Below are positions 53,863-64,000 of a stretch of DNA of 64,000 bases, piece by piece (the stretch's first letter is position 1; each line of letters begins with the position of its first letter). Source of the stretch: Trichobilharzia regenti (lineage: Eukaryota; Platyhelminthes; Trematoda; Strigeidida; Schistosomatidae); assembly GCA_944472135.2 (NCBI GenBank), contig OX235262.1, positions 23,607,362 through 23,671,361 of the forward strand. Reading direction: 5' to 3'. A model generated the notes under the pieces. That model was not told the DNA's origin. It saw nothing but the letters and a program-made list of their open reading frames with translations, and made no database searches. The translations under genes were made by a program, and so were the position numbers.

Positions 53863-54100
53863 ATGCGTCGGTGGCACAGCGGTCAGCATGCTCGCCGACC
53901 ATGCACATGGTCCGGGGTCCGATCCTTTGCCAAGGACGCACTCCTTTACCCTGCTTATCCAGTAATAAGATTGGTAAAGAGGGAAGGTTGGGCATGAGGC
54001 TGGCAACCCGATCCTGTAAAATAAACACTGCTACAGAGACTGCAAGCCTCCAGCTTGAAGCCCAATGTTCCACCGGGAACGTGAAGGAAATAAAAAAAGA
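53863..54100 (+). mobile_element. tRNA-headed SINE, type 1A
   Basis: Head atgcgtcggtggcacagcgg, B-box ggggtccgatcctttgcc, body gttgggcatgaggctggcaa, tail cccaatgttccaccgggaac and gaaggaaataaaaa. The tail matches the RTE-I 3' end. Confidence 0.85.
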
Positions 54101-54371
54101 TTAAATCAAAATTATTAAGATTAATCTGATTTTCAATGTACTCAGATACAGATCAGTCATCAGATCGTATGATGTAGAAAATATTTATGACATTAAAAAT
54201 GAGCGATGACCAACAATAACACTAATTTGTATTATATGACACTGAAGGATACTGTATCTCGCAGGGCACTCGATTTTATAAGTCAATCAGCAGAATATTC
54301 CTTACTTATTTCAATTCTTGCACTCTCCAGAGCCAGCCATAAAAACTCCAGCAAAAATGTCATCTAGATCG

Positions 54372-55190
54372 TAAGTTAGACATTTAGAAGACAAAAGAGT
54401 TGGGTGAAGAAATACTTACTTCAAAATTAGATCTTCATCTCTCGCTATACTCTAACAAACACATTCATCTTCAATACATTACAAAACATTCTGCTGATCT
54501 AATGGCGTTAAGTTTGTTAACAATAATTAGTCAAGTGTTGGTTTGTAGGGATTTGATTAGATTGGCTAGAGGATTTCATAATGAGCTGACATCTGTTAGA
54601 GAACCGTTGAAAAACCAATACTTTATTATTAATCTGATGCTCACTTGCCATTGGACTTATTCATGTAGGTAGGCTTCTAGTGGGAAGTCGTGGCCAATAG
54701 AGTACAGTAGGTTGGGTGTGAGTAGAAATACTTGCTACGAATGACATTGGTTAGTGGTTGCACTACGTCTTGAATAGGAAGAAGAAGTTGGAACTCAAGG
54801 GTTGGTCATTGGATTGGTTCCAATTGACTGAGTGGTCTACGAGCTCACCTTGTGACCAGAGGGTCGTGGGTTGGAACTACCTGTGGGGAGTGTATAGTGG
54901 TGAATAGTCCCACGCATGGTTGACGAAACAGCTACCAAGTAGTCTCAGGTTTTACAGTAGTTCTCTGAATGATGTCAATTCATGACGAAATCCTCTAGCC
55001 ATTCTAAGCAAATCCCTATAAATCAACACATGCCTAGTTATTGTTAACAAACTATCTCCACTAGATTGGCAGAATGTTTTGTAATGTATTGAAGATGGCT
55101 GCATATGCTAGAGTACAGTCAGAGATAAAGGTCTGATTGTGAAGTTAATATTTCTCCACTCAACTCTTTTGTCTTCTAAAGATCCCCGCT
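54372..55190. repeat. Long imperfect inverted repeat containing SINE type 2 sequence
   Basis: 54,372-54,620 and 54,950-55,190 are reverse complements with substitutions (acaaaagagttgggtgaag against its complement at about 55,170; tttgttaacaataattag against about 55,045). The outer arm is the family seen in the 5.1-6.1 kb foldback. The inner part of each arm is the tail of SINE type 2 in opposite orientations. Confidence 0.75.
54838..55015 (+). mobile_element. SINE type 2, plus strand
   Basis: ttgactgagtggtctacgag (A-box), ggtcgtgggttggaactacc (B-box), then ggtgaatagtcccacgcatg and gttgacgaaacagctacc (hammerhead region), and the tail tctcaggttttacagtag to aatccctataaatc. The CTGATGA element reads GGTGAAT, so the ribozyme is inactive in this copy. 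Confidence 0.7.
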
Positions 55191-55194
55191 ACCT

Positions 55195-55900
55195 GAGATT
55201 TGGAAAGTCTGCCATTCAATAGCCAATATATATTTACATATTTTTCTCCAAGTACTTTCCACTATGTCGAAAATTAACTGGCCTTCCTTTTGTTATGGAA
55301 TCTAATTTATAAATCACTCATTTTAACTTCCTACACATTTGCAAAGTTGTTCATAATTTCAATATGAAAAAATATATGATATAAAAAAGCATTTTGTATA
55401 ATAATTAACTATTATTATTATTATTAATCATGGACTTTAGAATACCATTAAAATAGTTTAATTGAAAAAAACATAATGATAATAATATACATCAGATAAT
55501 GTTAAAGAGCCATTCAGAATAATTTCCAATTACTTGATAAGTATTTCATTAAATTCAGTTTATGAATCATTCGAGTATTCTTTGAATTTCTGTTTGTTTG
55601 ATTGTAACTGTTGTGTGTTATGTTGTGCACTTGAAGTTCAGTACTAGTTTAGTTGGTGAATTGCATAATGTGTTAGTTATAATGCTGACTATTTAGACAC
55701 CTACTCAAATATCGATTTCACTTTAGAAGTTCGAATCTGACTCAATATTTTACTTTCTTGATGTTCAGTTGTCAAAAAAAGCTGATAACTTTTCGAGGAG
55801 AACCATATACAAAAAGCCGATATAGCATGGAGAGTTTATTCATTTTCAGCGTTGTATCTCTCATATTGTGTCTCATATATTTAAAACAATCAGTCCATTT
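55195..55900. other. AT-rich spacer, nothing recognised
   Basis: Strongly AT-rich with a short ATT run at 55,411; no supported feature. Confidence 0.4.
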
Positions 55901-55904
55901 TCGA

Positions 55905-57445
55905 TAAATTTGGATAGTGTTGTTAGAAGTTAGAGATTATCTGAGAAATGTGATGCGATGTATTTGAGCAATACATTTCAAACACAATCTGATCACACAC
56001 ACACACATTTACTTGTTAATTCAACTTATAAATAAAGGTCAATTAAAATACACAAAGTGATAAAAAGGATTTAACAATGGTAAGAATAGTTAACACGACG
56101 CTTGGTTATTAATCAAATAAGGATTATCAAGGTAGGTTGAGAGTAACAATAAGTTGTTTTGTACACCCCTAACCGGGGTCGGGGTCTTAAGTCTATGAAT
56201 AGCTATCGCCTCGGAGTATTCCGTTCAGCGTTATGAAAAATAACTTTCAAGACTGTTTTAACATCGATCTTGTGGTTCATGTCGGCTGGATGTCTAGCTA
56301 CATTGGAAGTTGATAGTCTGCCATCTGAGTCTATCAAGTTTTCTAAATTCCTCTGTCTTTCTGACTATTTCGAAATATGCTCTCCCAGCCTCACATGCAC
56401 AGCGCGATTGCTCTTCTCTACATGTGTGCACACAGAGTAGATTGGTATATAATGTGGGATGTGACGTAATCACTTGTGCACTTCTGATGTTTGTGGTGGA
56501 GAATATTTTTGGCTTTTTCAATAATCACATGTAGGACTGTGGAATAGGTTCTCCCGATGATCGGGTTTAGTTTCCGTCTAAAAACCGTACTATTTACTTC
56601 CCCAGTGAATCGTGATTTAATAAAAACATCTGTTTTAGATACAGAATAAATTTTAGGCTTTAAGACTAATTGACTTCTACACGGGTTTGAAAATCTGAAA
56701 GGATATTCGTTTTCAACAAGAATATCCATCAGTATTTTGGTTTCATCCTCTATAACATCAGCTATACAAATATCCTGAATCCTCTTGAATAAACATTTCA
56801 CCAAGCCTCTCCTTTACTGTAGTGGGCAGAAGCTATGAAAATTTAAACATTGCTCTGTCTAAGTACGCTTTCTGTAAATTGACCGCTTTATTAAACAATC
56901 TCTCTGACTCAGAAGTATGTGTAAAAATGCAAGTTAGCTACGAATTTCTTCCTCGCGTGTAATTTGTTAATTATTGTTAGCATATTCCGCATATTCCGAA
57001 ATAGTTAGAAAGACAGAGGAATTTAGAAATCTTGATAGACTCAGATGGCAGACTATCAACTTCCAATGTAGCTAGACATCCAGCCGACATGAACCACAAG
57101 ATCGATGTTAAAACAGTCTTGAAAGTTATTTTTCATAACGCTGAACGGAATACTCCGAGGCGATAGCTATTCATAGACTTAAGACCCCGACCCCGGTTAG
57201 GGGTGTACAAAACAACTTATTGTTACTCTCAACCTACCTTGATAATCCTTATTTGATTAAATAACCAAGCGTGGTGTTAACTATTCTTAGTATTTTGAAA
57301 TCCTTTTTGTTACTGTGTTTATTTTAATCGGCCTTTATTTTGCATATAAATTGACTTGACAGGCAAGTGTATTTGTGATTAGATTGTGTTCGAAATGTAT
57401 TGCGCAAATAGATAGCATCACATTTCGCAGATAATCTCCATCTTC
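55905..57445. mobile_element. Penelope-like element as a head-to-head inverted repeat
   Basis: Arms 55,905-56,376 and 56,990-57,445 are reverse complements over about 460 bp (caggcgatagctattcatag and ccccgaccccggttaggg in the right arm have exact complements in the left). They flank about 610 bp holding the minus-strand PLE C-terminus. Each arm carries the end of the PLE coding sequence and its 3' non-coding DNA. Sequence differences between arms are scattered, so the inversion is not recent. Confidence 0.8.
56294..56804 (-). pseudogene. Penelope-like C-terminal linker and degraded GIY-YIG
   Basis: From 56,804: LVENEYPFRFSNPCRSQLVL, KPKIYSVSKTDVFIKSRFTG and EVNSTVFRRKLNPIIGRTYS, corresponding to the linker (K-P-x-Y-F-x-x-x-Y-K-G-x-x-x-x-x-I-x-R-R-L). 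After a frameshift near 56,460, a Cys-rich stretch CVHTCREEQSRCACEAGRAY occupies the position of the C-x-C-G-x-x-Y-I-G core. The tail ERLRWQTINFQCS-like lies in the inverted arm. Confidence 0.65.
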
Positions 57446-57689
57446 CAATAAAACTGTCCTAACGTCGTATATTCTGTCTTCTCAAGAATCCGAAAAATAA
57501 GTACTCTGCAATCTATTGAGGTAGAACTTCAAATTCTTAGAGGAATCTCGGTGGAAAATGGTTTACTGACAAGATTCATAGACAAAAATCTAAAACCAAA
57601 GAAAGCTCTTTATTAGGTCCGCGTCACCGGCAATAAGATACTCCTGCTGCTTAATCTAGAATTTAAAAGTGATTATTATTATTTTTCCT

Positions 57690-58290
57690 CTGGGTTCCTA
57701 GTGGAACATAGGGCTTCAGCGTCTCCACTTGCTTCTGTCTTCCGCTGTACTTTTCACCTGCATCCATGTTAGTCCATACTGTCTGAACTTCTCTTCACAC
57801 GATCTCCTCCATGTCACCCACCCTTGGACGTCTCACTTGCCGCTTCCCTTTTGGCCTGGTTCCACTCGAGCGCGCGCGATGCCACCTAGCGGCCTCCTGC
57901 TCAGCGAGTGTCCAATCCATCTCCACTTTCTCCTGCATATTTTTTGGGCGATCTACTCTTGGTTGGTTTGTTCCCATAGTTTCTTGTTGATGATTCTTTC
58001 CGGCTCGGCCATCTGATCTTCATTCAGTATAGAGCGAAGACAGTTAACTGTTGATAAAGGTCTACAACAGGCTTTTGGAAATATTCTTTGTGACCCGCCC
58101 AACAACTTTCTGATCCGTATAGAGGAACTGATTTGATGTTGTTTGTATTGAAAATCCGACCGAATTTCGTTGTTGATGCTAAGTGACGAAGATTTCCAGA
58201 TTCGTTTAAAAGTGATACTGAGGCAGAAATCCTCCGGAAAAGTCTTTCGAAATCTCTCAGCCTAAGAGTTATATTTTTTGCAAGAAACTA
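57690..58290 (-). pseudogene. RTE-I LINE C-terminus and 3' end
   Basis: The minus strand shows NMQEKVEMDWTLAEQEAARW, SSGTRPKGKRQVRRPRVGDM and the 3' terminus ccctatgttccactaggaac. Upstream minus-strand pieces to about 58,290 include the cysteine-poor linker with stops. It is the same family as 9,385-9,690 and 62,890-63,162. Confidence 0.7.
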
Positions 58291-58299
58291 CACAGCTAA

Positions 58300-59275
58300 G
58301 ACAATTTCTTACATTTGGCCACCACTCCAAGCTGTACATATCTCAGATAACTTGCTATTGTGAAGCTGAGTACATTGACTGTATGTACGATGGGTCCGCT
58401 TATAAAATACACTCGAGAACAGTATCCAGGCTGGTGAGTAAAGGGGAATTGTAACAGAATAACTGGTGAACTCAGGGCATTCAGCTTCATTTGAAACATC
58501 CTTCAGACTCCTATAGAAGATGCTGCTGAATCCCTCAAACGGAGTGGAATCAAGGTATCTGGGCATAGCTGAGCCATTTACGATCCATAGATTCAACCTG
58601 AAGCTGCTTATTTAAAATAAATACATCCAACTTTTGCCCTTACCATGGGTATCAATATACAGTCATTCCTCTCAATAGTAATTATCCTATTACGTTCCTT
58701 GTAATTCACTTCCTGTTTATTACAGTTATTTTGACAATATTCAATTCCTATTAACACAATTGTGTTTTTCATCTGAACTTCCTGTCTATTTTGTTATTAT
58801 TACATTTTAATCCCTATTTGCAATCTTATTAACTTGACCCTAGACCGGAAATTGTTCTGAAACTTTCTCATCTGTTTACAATATATACATGACGAAACAC
58901 AGTAATTGATCACTTAGTCAAAGAGAAAATTTTCTTCGCTGTGGAAATGTCTTTTATAATTTTCCCCATAATCTGATGCTTATATTCATTCCATGAGTTG
59001 AATCTGTATCTATTGAATGATGGCGCTGAAACCCACTTCACCTACTTTAGTTTATGCCACCCGATAGTATAGTCAGTCTCCATGTAATAAACACATTTCA
59101 CTGCCATTGCGTAAGAATTCATGCAGTTCTTAAGTAACATGTCATGAGTCTATTACTCACTTGTTTAGTTAACAATGCTTAGCAGTAGAGTTCACGATAT
59201 GTGTTAAGTTCTCTTCGGGACTTGTTAGCTGGATAACTTACTATCTCCCCTGGACGATTGGGTTCTTGTTAAGAT
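58300..59275. other. Spacer, nothing recognised
   Basis: The minus-strand 95-codon frame 58,309-58,596 has no recognised motif. The remainder is AT-rich. Confidence 0.4.
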
Positions 59276-59279
59276 TCAG

Positions 59280-59700
59280 TCATAGCATAAATCGTTCCAC
59301 AAACTTTGAAGTCTGCAAGAGTTTGTCTGCAGGGATTTGATTCGTTTCAAGCTTGATCATAGATTGATATGAGCTAGAAAACCACTGGGAACAAGGAAGT
59401 ACTCGACAGCTATTTCCCCCTAGTTTGAGTATCACTGGCAGCACACCCTCACTAGGTTTCGAAGTCAGGACATTCAGGTTACAAGGCAAGTTTTTAGACA
59501 GTTCAGCCACTGGGACGTGGCTCATTGGTCCATAAATTCTAACGTCTACCAAATCTTGATTTAAGAGCGATCACCAGTGAATGTTATCGGTGAGCATTTT
59601 CTCTCACTGTCGACTGAGTGGACTCCACTGACCACGTGTTCTCAGTGAAACTGCAGGCAAATTCTTCTTGCAAGCAGTCATCAGGAAGCATCACCTTCGT
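59280..59700 (-). mobile_element. SINE type 2 unit, decayed
   Basis: gtctgcagggatttgattcg, cactgggaacaaggaagtac, cagctatttccccctagttt, gtttcgaagtcaggacattc and ttacaaggcaagtttttaga follow the type 2 unit on the minus strand. The hammerhead core reads CAGTGAT / CTAGGGGGAAAT, clearly inactive. A partial next unit continues to about 59,700. Confidence 0.65.
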
Positions 59701-59704
59701 AGCA

Positions 59705-60340
59705 TGATGATCCTAGGTACGGGCTGTGTTCTGGCCATGACCGCGTGAGAATGGAAAGTTCCAGACTAGTAAGAAATAGCTCTCCAATACTCCTTGGTGG
59801 TCTGTGATCAAACTTGTAACTCTGAGGTTTTATCCACTTTGTATCTCACCAGGAAATGAAAGCTATCTCTTGGGAGAAGACTATCAGTTGTTACTTATTG
59901 AAATTATTCACTTGTATTTTCCATTGACGAGTTTTACTGAACCAAAATGATTAAGTTCTGCCACAGGTAACTAACTGGAGAGTATCTGATCGGATGAAAA
60001 GAGCATGCTGGATTAAGCTACTAGCCGTCATCAACAAAAATAATACCAAATTGACCTAAAGGCATCGGTAGTAGGATTTGATATATAAAAAGAGACCAAG
60101 AATTTCTGCATAACAAAATCAGTTATCCTTGATATATTACCAGCGATTCACCGTCACCTTAGAACCCGCTAAAACAGACAGTCTGCAGAAGTTCAACTTT
60201 CCCTTTCCATACTGAACTTTAGTCATAGCATTATAATTGCTGTTGGGTATGAAGACAACCAAACACAACAAACACCAATTACTATAAACTGGAGAAGTTT
60301 GAAAGAGTTCTTTCCTTCCTTCACCCATCTAAGCAGAACT
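59705..60340. other. Spacer, nothing recognised
   Basis: No supported feature; small frames lack motifs. Confidence 0.4.
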
Positions 60341-60344
60341 GTTT

Positions 60345-60800
60345 CACCTACAGGCGGCAACATAGATGAAGATGCCAGAGCCAGCCAGGATTAGAAGGCA
60401 AGGTAGACGTTCGTCAGTTTGAATCCAATTTGGAAATCTACTTCGCTCAGGATGCGGAATGAAGATTCTTATCAACATATTCCTTCACTCACCCCATACT
60501 GCAGATCAGATGGCCCATCAGAAAGGACGAGCAACAAAAATCTTTGGAAGCGAACCAATGAAGAATCTGTCGCTCAAGAAGTTAGCCGGAGAAATTGTAG
60601 ATGAATTGGACACACGCTGAAGAGACTGTTGGTGAAATCGCACAGCAGGTTATTGCTCCAGTCAGACTGAAATGGGCAACGATGAGTTGGGTGGGACTTC
60701 GAGGATGACATCGAGGAGATCGTGAGGTGAATAGATGTGAGCTTATAGGCAAGTGTGGGACCAACAAAATGTACACGTGATGCTGAAACCCTACCTATTT
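60345..60800 (+). pseudogene. RTE-I LINE relic, 3' half
   Basis: ttcacctacaggcggcaaca, then a segment encoding NKNLWKRTNEESVAQEV, the GHT-LKRLLVKSHSRLLLQSD-like stretch and gacatcgaggagatcgtgag parallel the RTE-I 3' half at 16,000-16,440 and 19,740-20,390. Frames are heavily broken. Confidence 0.55.
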
Positions 60801-60804
60801 TTCA

Positions 60805-61590
60805 CACAGAACTCATGGGAATATTAATAATAAATGGCTTGTTCTGGTCAAAACAGTCCATATCAAAATGTAGTGATGTTATAAAACACAAATAGCAGTG
60901 TCCCTATCGTTCACATCAGTTTGTTACTTCATTCGAATAAAAGATATCAGGCGAATAATTCATTCTGTTCACTCATCCATTCATCAATCCATTTTTCAAG
61001 GATACTGGAAATAATCAACATAATCAACAAGTGAAATCATAGTCGCATGATACATTATTTTCTCCTTTCCATTTTGTTTATTTCAATCACTTTTATTTTG
61101 TCTTTCGATTTCTTTTGTATTATCTTAATCCTTAAGCTGAAGAAATTATTCAGTAATAAAGTAATTTTGAAGAAAAAAATACACACACAAAAGAACTGAA
61201 TGCATGCAAAGAATGCTTTATGTTTTGGATGGCCTATTTGAGAAAGGATGTTTACATAGGTGAAACAAGGAAAAATAGGCAGTAAACGAAAGTAAACCAG
61301 GATGTTTCTGATATTTTTGTTGTTGTTGTTGTTGTTGAGATTATAGTGACATTGTGATTCATGAAGTAATGAAACTTTTTACATGGATGAAGGCTCAAAC
61401 AGTTCATCTGAATACACGTGGATATAAATATATATTTTGAAAGCTTAGTTATCAACAGAAACACTGAAAAGCAAGCTTAAATACTAAGGAAAAATAACCA
61501 GTTGGCTTTACTGTTTGTTAACCAATCATGCTATCAAATAAGTGTATCACTTATATTATCATTGCTATTATTGTTCTCTTGATTTCTCTC
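60805..61590. other. AT-rich spacer with (TTG)n at 61,316-61,336
   Basis: No gene recognised; a seven-unit TTG run is present. Confidence 0.5.
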
Positions 61591-61594
61591 TGAC

Positions 61595-62705
61595 GATGCT
61601 TGGCCGTAAAGGGAATGCCGAGAAAATACATTGCACTGGTCAAGGCACTCTACTCCAACTCAAGCAGCCAGGTGAGTGCTTACGGCGAGTTGTCATCTGA
61701 AGTGGTGACGACTAGTGGTGTCCGTCAAGGATGCCCATTATCCCCATTCCTATTCAACTTCATCATCATAGATGTACTAATGGACTTAACCCTAAGTAAC
61801 TTCAGAGACTCAGGGATTGACTTGCTACTACCAGGGAATAATCTCGTTGACTTAGAATATGCAGACGATATGGTCTTTTTTAGGGGAAAACGCTGACAAA
61901 ATGCAGAGTCTTCTGAACACCTTGAGCTGCAATCTACGAATGTTTGGCATGCGTTTCTCTCCCGCCAAATGCAAGATGATGTTACAGGACTGGACTACAC
62001 TGAATCCTAGTTTAGAAATAGGTAGTGAATTAGTAGAGAACTTTGACCGGTTCACTTATTTGGGAAGCACCATCAGCCAACGCCAACGGGTTGATCTCTG
62101 ACGAAATCTCAGCACGAATGCAGGGTGCTCGTTTCGCATTTGCCAGTTTGAGCTGTCTCTGGCGTAGACGTGATATCCGACTATCGACCAAAGGGTGGGT
62201 GTACTGCTCATCAGTCTGCTCCGTTCTCCTCTATGGCTGTGAGCGAGACCTGGCCACTGAGAGTGGAAGACATGAAAAGATTAGCTGCCTCGATAAAAGG
62301 TGCCTGCGCTCTATCTACCGTGTGAAGTGGTTTAATAAGTTGAGCGATATTGAGGTTAGGCGTCGGTCGAGTGGTAGGTAGGTGGGAGGGAAATCAATCG
62401 ACGAGGCTGTGAAACTACATCGACTGATATGGTTAGGACATGTGTTACGAATGAATGCCTAGTCATCGCCTCCCTCAACAGGCAATGTTAGCGGATACAG
62501 GATCAGGCTGGAAAAGAGCTAGCGGATGTCAAACCAAAACATGGCACCAGTCAATGAAACCCACAACAGGTGATTAAAGCCACGTAGAAAGGTGTAGACT
62601 TACTGACTGGGTGCGGTCCTCGGGACGATAAAAAACAATGGTTGGAAATAAATGGTGACATGGCTCAAAATCGTTCTCAATGGCGCAGATGTATCCACTC
62701 ACTGT
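61595..62705 (+). pseudogene. RTE-II LINE: reverse transcriptase palm to 3' end
   Basis: Frames read KGMPRKYIALVKALYSNSSS, TSGVRQGCPLSPFLFNFIII (G-V-R-Q-G-C-P-L-S-P-F-L-F-N), LVDLEYADDMVFF (catalytic YADD at about 61,857), MRFSPAKCKMMLQDW, NFDRFTYLGSTISQ, SDEISARMQGARFAFASLSC, LLYGCERDLATESGR and CLDKRCLRSIYRVKWFNKLS, ending in a Q-N-R-S-Q-W-R-R-C-like tail before 62,700. This lineage differs from RTE-I in its palm block. Frameshifts at about 61,890 and 62,095 separate the three readable frames, so it is recently broken rather than ancient. Confidence 0.85.
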
Positions 62706-62889
62706 GACTTATGATTTCCAATGAAACTATATTGTTCTTGGTTATTACTATTCCTTTGTCGCATAACCCTGTTTACTGTCTCTATTATGCATTACTTCTA
62801 CTTTCTCCTCTGCTTTGTGTGCTACAAGGAGGGAGTGTGGCGACTTGGAGTGGTGCACATATGTGCAAAGTTCTATGTCGAAAACAGAG

Positions 62890-63162
62890 ACTCTTGATTT
62901 CTGAGTGGAACGTAGGGCTTCAACAGCACGTCTCCACTCTGTCCTATTCTCTACAGTTGTATTTATCTGGTTACACGACTAATCATAGGCTCACATCTTC
63001 TCCTCACACGATGTCCTCCATGTCATCCTCGGACCGACACCCAACTCGTCACTTCCCATTCGGGTTCTGCCCGAGAAATGGCCTGCCACGTGATGTCGAC
63101 CAGCGATCTCCTCAGAGTGTATCTAGTCAACCCCCATTTTCTTTGACATATTTGTTGGGCAA
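62890..63162 (-). pseudogene. RTE-I LINE 3' end, left of the solo LTR
   Basis: Minus strand: the C-terminal segment with RKPFRGQNPNGK-like and RVGVGPRMTWRTSCEEK-like residues, then the 3' end agccctacgttccactcaga. It continues beyond the LTR at 63,517. The plus-strand 231-codon frame at 62,711-63,406 is antisense to this and the LTR. Confidence 0.65.
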
Positions 63163-63166
63163 CTGG

Positions 63167-63512
63167 TGTAACCACAGAAGACAAGAGTCAGGCAACAGAT
63201 CATTCTTTGAGAAATCAACAAGTATTTATAGATTTCTATTTACATTATTATTAGCGTTATTGTTAGCGAGAGGTAACGTCTTCCGATTGGTTGTTTTCCT
63301 ACTGAAGGTTATTCTGTCATCTCTTTGTTGGAGTTTCTTGAACAGTCCGTTTATATATCTGCTAATCGTATCCGCCCACGCTATGTCTGCTGTGATTGGT
63401 TGCTGAGTTAGTCTTCCTTCTTGTTTTTTTCTCAAGACCAGGACTTGGGACGTAAACATTGACACGTAAATTGCTGTCCACCAATTTTGGCTAGCAGACA
63501 GCACTCACCACA
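63167..63512 (+). mobile_element. Solo LTR of the Gypsy family, 4-bp target duplication
   Basis: tgtaaccacagaagacaag opens and gcactcaccaca closes a 346-bp LTR that follows the 36,632 LTR in order (tttatagatttctatttac, gattggttgttttcctact, ttttggctagcagac). CTGG precedes (63,163-63,166) and follows (63,513-63,516) it. It splits an RTE-I LINE that resumes on both sides. Confidence 0.9.
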
Positions 63513-63516
63513 CTGG

Positions 63517-64000
63517 TTTTGGCAGGTTTGTCACCTTCCAGGGTGTCTCGATGTTAATTATTTCTGAATGGTCACCTAATCTACAGTATGGAGCTATCAA
63601 AGGAAGCTGGTGAGTGAATTCTGAAGTAGTCTGTTAGAAATATTCTATTTGATGCGCGTATCCAGTTTTGACCTATATGGAAGATCTGACTGACTTTATT
63701 TTGGTGTTGGAAATCCGAATTTTCCTCTTTATGTTGCAAAGTGCAGATTCCCAAGGAGATTTCAAAGTGATGAATGTCTGCCTCGCTTTCTGATCCTGGC
63801 TGGCTTTGACATCCTCATCCATGCTGTCGCCTGTAGTTCAGTCGATGGTGCCTAGATAGGTAGAAGAAGTGATCTCTTTCAATTTTTTTCCATTGAAAGT
63901 GATTGGTGCTTGTTGTTGTTAGCGGCTGGTTAATCTCATTACCTCTGCCTTCTCCATGTTCACCTGAAGTCCTGTCTTTTCTGCGTCTTCCGCCAACTTG
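63517..64000 (-). pseudogene. RTE-I LINE, right of the solo LTR, continues off the window
   Basis: On the minus strand from 64,000 downward the frames give the segment before the palm end, then a tacctaggcaccatcg (Y-L-G-T-I) block, KARQTFITLKSPWESALCN and KIRISNTKI. This covers the region between palm and C-terminus, continuous with 62,890-63,162 once the LTR is discounted. The element's 5' half lies outside the window. Confidence 0.75.

Noticed and set aside
62711..63406. 231-codon plus-strand ORF
   Set aside because: It runs antisense through an RTE 3' end and then through a solo LTR, with no recognisable domain; length is chance.

Overview
The window looks like a repeat-dense intergenic/intronic stretch of a flatworm nuclear genome, most probably a schistosome (Schistosoma). 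The inference rests on the combination of AT-rich DNA, tRNA-headed SINEs that carry a hammerhead-ribozyme core (the schistosome SM-alpha type), RTE-, CR1- and Penelope-type retroelements, Gypsy elements of at least two lineages and a BEL/Pao-type gag. No bacterial-style genes, operons or CRISPR arrays are present. Nearly every long ORF is a transposable-element (TE) fragment or its antisense shadow.

Only two pieces look like host protein-coding sequence. A terminal exon at 16,925-17,230 (+) matches the C-terminus of the SLC33A1/acetyl-CoA transporter family. A first coding exon at 49,588-49,680 (+), ending in a perfect GTAAGT donor, matches the family's N-terminal first membrane helix. Last exon upstream of first exon on the same strand implies two tandem paralogues, with about 32 kb of TE-filled DNA between them and very large introns outside.

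Layout. 0-17 kb: Penelope-like (PLE) fragments, several with internal inversions, RTE 3' ends, three tRNA-headed SINE types, and a foldback repeat. 17-18 kb: the transporter terminal exon, then a SINE and a truncated U6 snRNA copy. 18-28 kb: a solo LTR, an RTE copy, a displaced 5'ETS/18S rRNA piece, a PLE relic, and long unannotated AT-rich DNA. 27-36 kb: decayed CR1 and Gypsy relics. 36-48 kb: a three-level nest. A Gypsy element (minus strand, 336-bp LTRs differing at one base by eye) has its integrase split by a 5'-truncated CR1-like LINE. That LINE's coding region is in turn split by a 3,984-bp LTR element on the plus strand with 367-bp LTRs that look identical and a 5-bp target duplication. 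This innermost element carries one intact 651-codon gag-like ORF, no pol, and a 193-bp-period tandem repeat with a conserved hairpin. It is the best candidate here for something undescribed. 48-64 kb: the second transporter exon, further SINEs, a Penelope inverted repeat, and RTE copies of two lineages, one carrying a solo LTR with a clean 4-bp target duplication.

The parts relate as parasite layers. RTE elements plausibly mobilise the SINEs (shared 3' end), an autonomous BEL/Pao elsewhere would have to mobilise the gag-only element, and the host transporter genes are passive neighbours. All family calls come from reading motifs by eye; no database search was run.
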